From: Smittium mucronatum
Taxonomy: Eukaryota > Kickxellomycota > Harpellomycetes > Harpellales > Legeriomycetaceae
Assembly (NCBI GenBank): GCA_001953115.1
Contig: LSSL01002731.1
Coordinates: forward strand, 1-13,989
Direction: 5' to 3'
DNA length: 13,989 nucleotides
Position 1 is the first letter of the stretch. Every line of letters starts with the position of its first letter. Shown here piece by piece: positions 9,331 through 13,989 of this stretch. The position numbers and the translations under genes are program-made. Under the pieces are notes generated by a model that was not told the origin of the DNA, did no database searches, and saw only the letters and a program-made list of their open reading frames with translations.

Positions 9331-12300
9331 ATGGGAGTTCCCGCATTTTACAGATGGCTGGTAAGAAGGTATCCTAAGTCCCAAACTCAAGTAATTGAAG
9401 AAAAACCGATAGAGATAGATGGAATTGAAATTCCTGTTGATGCTTCTAAACCAAATCCAAATGGATTCGAATTCGACAATTTATATCTTGACATGAATGG
9501 AATCGTCCATCCCTGTTGCCATCCCGAGGGCAAGGTATTTTTTTATCTATTATTATTAATTTTCTTTAATAAATAACAATACCTTAATTTTCATTAAGCC
9601 CCCTCCAAAAAATGAAGAAGAGATGATGGTTGAAATCTTTAAATGTCTCGATAGAGTTTTCTGCCTTATAAGGCCAAGAAAAGTTGTTTATATGGCTTTG
9701 GGTAACATTAAATCAAAGCTATAGTGTATTAATTACTCATTACTCATATATTCATCCGATTTATAAAATATCACAGATGGAGTAGCACCTAGGGCTAAAA
9801 TGAATCAACAGAGATCCAGAAGATTCAGGGCAGCTTTTGATGCAAAGCTTGAGGCCGAAAAAAAAGCCAGTATCATTAAAGACAATAAAGGTAGCACTTC
9901 TTTTCATTTAGAGTTTCTGGGTACAATTTAACAGTTAATACCTTTTTCCGCTTGCAATTATAGATATATTTGGTGAGACCATAATTGCTTCAGAAAAGCC
10001 TTGGGATTCTAATTGCATCACTCCAGGTATTTTCCAATTACTTTTAAACACTTTTTTCAATCATAGAATTTATTTTTAACTGACTAGGAACACCATTTAT
10101 GGAATTTCTGGCGGTCTCTTTACGGTACTATGTCGCTGAGAAACTTAACACCGATCCTGCCTGGGGAAATGTAATTTACTCATATTATACATGACTCTAC
10201 AAATGTTGACTTTATCTTCTTTCCTTAGATTAAGGTTATCATATCTGATTCTAATGTCCCCGGCGAAGGTGAACATAAACTCATGGATTTCATCAGAAAT
10301 CAAAGATTGGACCCAAATTATAATCCTAATACCACCCACGTCATCTATGGTTTGGTATGAATATACTAAAAAAAATTTAATTTTTTAATTTTATTCCCTA
10401 ATCTAACTACTTAATTCAATTATAAGGACGCTGATTTAATCATGCTTGCTCTAGCCACACACGAGCCTCATTTTAAGATTCTCAGGGATGATGTATTCAT
10501 GGATCAGGCCTCAGGAAACGCCTGCCGAAAATGTGGAGAAAACGGGCATTTCGCTAGAGAATGTAAACTCTCAGACGATCAGGTTAAAAACTTAAAAAAC
10601 ACCAAAAAGCCTGTTGATCAATCCTTTGTTTTTTGCCATATTGATATACTCCGAGAGTACTTGGAGATTCAACTTTTGCCGCAAAACTCAAAAAACGGTT
10701 TATGGGACAGTGAAAAGGGCCCTCCAATAGATTTAGAAAGGGCAATAGACGACTGGATTTTTATGTGCTTTTTTGTTGGTAATGACTTTTTGCCACATTT
10801 ACCATCTCTAGAAATCAGGGAAGGTGCGCTTGACAAATTGGTAGGAATATGGAAACGCTCCATGTACACTATGGGTGGCTATTTGACTGACGAAGGATCT
10901 GTAGACTTATCAAGAGTCCAAGTCATTATGGATCAGCTTTCTCAATTAGAAGCCGAAACTTTTGTTAAAAGGAAAGTAAGAGAAGACAACTATGAAAATA
11001 GAAACAAGCCTATTGAGGATCATCAAAACAGTAATATTCAATCCGAAGAACATTTTACAAATATTTCCGCAATTAATGCCTCAAATAAAGAAACTGCATC
11101 AAAGCTTCGAGCCGAGCTTCTTAAATCTCTCGCTCTCTCCAAGATCCCAGCTGACGATGAATCTATAGCTAAAGGATCAGATGATATCAATAACTCATCT
11201 CTTTCTGAAACCCGCTCTCATATCTCAGATTCAACTACTATAGACTCCCAAACTAACTCTATTGATGCTAAATCAATCGCTCAATCTGAAGACCAAATAA
11301 GTGTTCCAACAGAAAATATTGTTTCTCAAAGTCCATCCTTAAAATATCCGGTTCTACAGAATCCCGAAAATAATGAAATCTCTAACTCTCAAATTATCTC
11401 CTCTGTCGATGAAGAAGATGCAACACACATCGCTGACGAACCTGATGCTATGGACTTGGATACCAAAAATGAAACCAAAATCAGTGATTCTAAATCGAAT
11501 GCATTAAAGCGTAAAAGTTTGTGTGAAGGTGAGCAGACCATTTCTGCCAATGATGGAACGAAACTTGAAGAATCTTACGAAGAATCACTTATACTCGCAG
11601 GAAATTTAAAACCTTCACCCTCCCCAGACTCTCCCCCCAAAAAAATTCTTAAACTTGAAAACGAGACAATTGAAACTGACGAAGATAGTGTTGTTACTTA
11701 TGATTTGGATGTCGAAGAAGACTTTCTCATCAATAAAAAGGATAATGTTAGGTAAGACTTTTTTTTTCAGATAAATTCATTTATTTAATTTTCTTTTGTT
11801 TTTATGTCATGTGAATTTAACGTAGGTTATATGAGGATGGATATAAGGAAAGATATTATCTTTCAAAATTTGAAATACAACCAAACGAGAAATCCAAAAT
11901 CAGAGAGATTGTTAAATCCTACGTCGAAGGTTTATGTTGGGTGTTTCATTACTATTATAAAGGATGTGCTTCCTGGCCCTGGTATTATCCTTATCACTAT
12001 TCTCCATTTGCTTCGGACTTCATTGATCTAGCGTCTTTAGACATTAGATTTGAGCTTGGAGCTCCTATAAAACCACTTGAACAGCTTATGAGTGTTCTTC
12101 CAGCAGCAAGGTATGTTATCTATAAAAATTATTTACCTTTCATTTATGCAGTTTACCTCATTATGCAACCTGTTTTTTGTTAAAACCACTCTGAACTCAA
12201 TACAATTAGTAAGGAAAACCTGCCTAAGCCCTTTGGTGAACTTATGGTGAATGAATCATCTCCAATAATTGAATTTTATCCAGAAACCTTCCAAATCGAT

Positions 12301-13326
12301 TTGAATGGAAAAAAACAGTCGTGGCAGGGTGTTTGCCTACTACCATTTATTGATGGAGATTTATTGCTAAATTCCCTCCAAGAAGTTTACCCCAAATTAA
12401 CTGAGGCTGAGATCAAAAGAAATACTCTTGGCTACCCAATCATTTGCGTCTCTTCGACAAACCCCATCTACGAACAACTCTGCCAGCTCTACGGCAAGGG
12501 GTCTAACTACTCTACCAAAATAGAATATAATGATTCAAGTTGCATCAGAGGTTATTTTAAAAAAGATGACAATTTCTTGCCACATACTACATACATCAGT
12601 CCATTTAACAGCCCATCTAGGCCTGATATTGAACAGGATACCTCAATGTGCGTGAGATTTGACTTGACTAATCCTGAAAATGATATGGTTATTGAGGAAC
12701 AAACCTATACAGACGAGAAGGACGGAGAAGCTAAAAAAGAAGACCTAAAAATTAACAAAGCTACTCGAAAATACTATCCCTGCAGATTGCTTAAAGGTAC
12801 AATCCTACCAAAGCCAAGATTGACAGGCGCAGATCGTGAATTCGTTTTAACTGGCGGAAAATCGGGATATCGAGGAAATCCTCGTGGAAATAGATTTGGT
12901 AATAATCGGGACTTTTCATACTTCAATAAACAACAGGGAAATGACGTGTATTACGATAGAGGTCATTCCAGAAACTCTAATGATAATGGAGCTAACCAAC
13001 ATGTTCGATACAACAATTTCAACAATTATAATAGGGGATACAACGGCTCCCATAATCCCAGTGACAGTTATCAACCACGCCAAAACCAGTATAGGGGCAA
13101 CTCTTTTAACAGAAACGAACCTCACTCTGGAAGGTTCCCTAACCAACGCTACCAGAATTCTGGGAACTCGCACAATCAAGACTATAGATATAATAACGAC
13201 CGAGGAAATTCAGGGAGCGGTAGTAGAGGCGATTACTATCATGGCAATAACACTAACAACCAGAACCAAAATAGACCACCATATAGAGCTAGAACATCAT
13301 TTATTCCGAAATCAGAAAAAAGATAA
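9331..13326 (+). CDS. RAT1: Nuclear 5'->3' exoribonuclease Rat1/Dhp1/XRN2, nine exons, 1139 aa
   Basis: Exons: 9331-9534, 9599-9701, 9777-9890, 9964-10026, 10088-10170, 10229-10354, 10427-11751, 11826-12110 and 12210-13326, summing to 3420 nt in frame with TAA at 13324. The protein starts [10 protein letters not shown] as XRN nucleases do. DASKPNPN (37-44) and the CCHC zinc knuckle (C264, C267, H272, C277) mark it as the nuclear Rat1/XRN2 type rather than cytoplasmic Xrn1. The acidic metal-binding residues map to D54 (YLDMNG), D103 ([13 protein letters not shown]), E202/E204 (PGEGEHK), D232/D234 (GLDADLIM) and D351 (GNDFLPHLP). The second conserved region carries YYYKGCASW (715-723) and FASD (734-737). 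A Ser/Glu/Asp-rich linker (about 426-656) holds basic clusters KRK (592-594) and KKILK (636-640), possible nuclear signals. The C-terminus (983-1129) is Asn/Gly/Arg/Tyr-rich with seven RG pairs. Known family members are around 950 to 1000 aa, so the linker and tail make this one long. The family digests 5'-monophosphate RNA in Pol II termination and rRNA/snoRNA maturation, usually with Rai1. All expected catalytic residues are present, so it should be active. Confidence 0.95.
9535..9598 (+). other. RAT1 intron 1 (64 nt, phase 0)
   Basis: Donor GTATTT and acceptor TTAAG. It falls after Lys68. The next exon continues with [10 protein letters not shown], matching the family. Reading through would hit an in-frame stop within the intron. 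Confidence 0.9.
9702..9776 (+). other. RAT1 intron 2 (75 nt, phase 1)
   Basis: Donor GTAACA and acceptor CACAG. It splits the codon of the catalytic Asp103 (G|AT), restoring the family motif [17 protein letters not shown]. Confidence 0.92.
9891..9963 (+). other. RAT1 intron 3 (73 nt, phase 1)
   Basis: Donor GTAGCA and acceptor TATAG. It splits Asp141 (G|AT) and joins SIIKDNK to [16 protein letters not shown], which keeps the conserved WDSNCITPG segment in frame. Confidence 0.88.
10027..10087 (+). other. RAT1 intron 4 (61 nt, phase 1)
   Basis: Donor GTATTT and acceptor ACTAG. It splits Gly162 (G|GA) inside the conserved ITPGTPFM motif, which fixes both boundaries. Confidence 0.93.
10171..10228 (+). 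other. RAT1 intron 5 (58 nt, phase 0)
   Basis: Donor GTAATT and acceptor CCTTAG. It is the shortest intron and lies between Asn189 and Ile190, joining DPAWGN to [17 protein letters not shown]. Confidence 0.93.
10355..10426 (+). other. RAT1 intron 6 (72 nt, phase 0)
   Basis: Donor GTATGA and acceptor ATAAG, a non-TAG/CAG acceptor like intron 1. It lies between Leu231 and catalytic Asp232, restoring YGLDADLIM. A CTAAC at 10403-10407 is a plausible branch site about 20 nt from the acceptor. Confidence 0.92.
11752..11825 (+). other. RAT1 intron 7 (74 nt, phase 2)
   Basis: Donor GTAAGA and acceptor ACGTAG. It splits Arg673 (AG|G) and joins DNVR to [11 protein letters not shown], the family's start of the second conserved region. 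If retained, the donor itself supplies an immediate TAA stop at 11753-11755, cutting the protein to 673 aa. An earlier TTTCAG inside the intron would also lead to a stop. Confidence 0.92.
12111..12209 (+). other. RAT1 intron 8 (99 nt, phase 2)
   Basis: Donor GTATGT and acceptor AATTAG. It is the longest intron; it splits Ser768 (AG|T) and joins VLPAAS to [12 protein letters not shown]. An internal TGCAG acceptor near 12150 would give a frame ending at a stop, so the downstream site is chosen. Confidence 0.9.
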
Positions 13327-13672
13327 AAACCTAACTTTTACCTTACATTGTTTTTTTTTCTGTATTCGCGTTATAAAGTTCATTACTTTTATGCTTTCGT
13401 TATCAACAACTATATTATATTACATTTTTTTTTCCAACTGTTTAAGCTATAAAGTCGGTTTTTTTATTATTTAAATTATGATATATATCCCATAGATATC
13501 GTTTTTTTTTTACATTTTTAATCCATATTCTGCAAGTTTATTTTCAGAATCTCAGATATGAGGCAATATTTTTGTAGTATCTTGTATTATTGCAACAATT
13601 TGACTTTTTTTTTTTTTTGTATCACGGAATTTTATTGTAAGTTAACGCCATTAAAAACTATACTAAAAAAAT
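13327..13672 (+). other. RAT1 3' flank, AT-rich
   Basis: T-rich DNA with runs of 8 to 11 T (for example near 13350 and 13610). No canonical AATAAA lies close behind the RAT1 stop, so the polyadenylation site cannot be placed from sequence. No gene is supported here; the longer frames crossing it are low complexity. Confidence 0.6.
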
Positions 13673-13989
13673 ATGAAAAAAAGAAATATAAGTATAGAAA
13701 AGACTATTATCCTAACTACAATAAGCTCCTCTGCCGGATTACCGGCTGCGTACCTACGGGAAAAGGGTTCAATCTACCAACCGAAAGACCCCCCCTGGAA
13801 TTGCTTCAAGTAGGTGTATGACTGAGGCTACATGAGGTCAAGAATTATGCTCTTTGTCAACGAACAACAGTCCATTGAAGCTACTGAGCTCCTAGTCAGA
13901 GCCTACTTCTAACAGGATTAATAAAATTAGGCAACTACCCAAACGTGGGTTTGATCGACATGGCTTTCCTACAAATAGCTGTTAGACGC
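13673..13989 (+). pseudogene. GC-rich block with broken protein-like frames, possible decayed mobile element
   Basis: I do not recognise a family. From about 13715 G+C rises sharply (34 of 60 in the line at 13741) compared with the flank to the left. One + frame, open from ATG at 13673 to TAG at 13811-13813, reads SAGLPAAYLREKGSIYQP and then KDPPWNCFK. The same frame continues past TGA at 13823-13825 with MRSRIMLFVNEQQSIEATE until TAA at 13910. A second + frame, open from 13888 to the window edge, takes over with NYPNVGLIDMAFLQIAVRR. Two stops plus a frame change within 300 nt fit a decayed gene. The minus strand also has stretches of 18 to 30 open codons, so strand is not certain. The element continues beyond 13989; a gag-like or other transposon protein is only a guess. 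Confidence 0.35.

Noticed and set aside
10145..10869. Minus-strand frames opposite RAT1 exons
   Set aside because: Both are antisense shadows of conserved RAT1 coding sequence and cross its introns without any feature of their own.
12884..13474. 196-codon frame overlapping the RAT1 tail on the same strand
   Set aside because: It is the +1 shadow of the repetitive Asn/Gly/Arg tail codons; the RAT1 frame is fixed by homology through the stop at 13324.
13764..13779. GGGTTCAATCTACC resembling a tRNA B box
   Set aside because: No T-arm stem pairs around it, and no D arm, anticodon arm or acceptor stem can be formed at the right distance.

Overview
The window is eukaryotic and most likely fungal. 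The one complete gene is interrupted by eight short introns (58 to 99 nt) with GT...AG ends, and its product resembles fungal Rat1/Dhp1/XRN2 proteins. Non-coding DNA is extremely AT-rich: single 60-base lines counted by hand give about 13 to 27% G+C, against about 45% in the best-conserved exon. That combination would suit an AT-rich early-diverging fungus, but the sequence alone does not fix the lineage.

Layout: (1) Positions 73-207 look like the last coding exon of an unidentified + strand gene whose body lies upstream of the window. (2) From about 208 to 8.9 kb lies an AT-rich gene desert of roughly 8.7 kb, with no frame I would defend as a gene. It holds homopolymer runs, a small family of short repeats near 2.9-3.4 kb, a hairpin at 6.4 kb, a few patches between 6.1 and 7.8 kb that could be decayed mobile-element coding, and a C10 tract at 8.34 kb. 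(3) Positions 8922-9330 form the probable promoter of the main gene, with five CCAAT pentamers, a perfect 12-bp palindrome between two copies of a 10-mer carrying an inverted CCAAT box, and a TATAAA. (4) Positions 9331-13326 encode RAT1, the nuclear 5'->3' exoribonuclease. Its nine exons join in frame to 1139 codons plus stop. (5) From 13327 to about 13.67 kb is an AT-rich 3' flank. (6) From about 13.7 kb to the window end the composition jumps (57% G+C in the line at 13741), and protein-like frames broken by stops and a frame change suggest a degraded repeat-borne coding region.

RAT1 would act alone among the genes visible here: it degrades 5'-monophosphorylated RNA in the nucleus for RNA polymerase II termination and rRNA/snoRNA processing. 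Nothing in the window shows a partner gene or a multi-gene system. The least explained items are the GC-rich broken coding block at the right edge, the unidentified C-terminal exon at the left edge, and the repeat pair in the desert.
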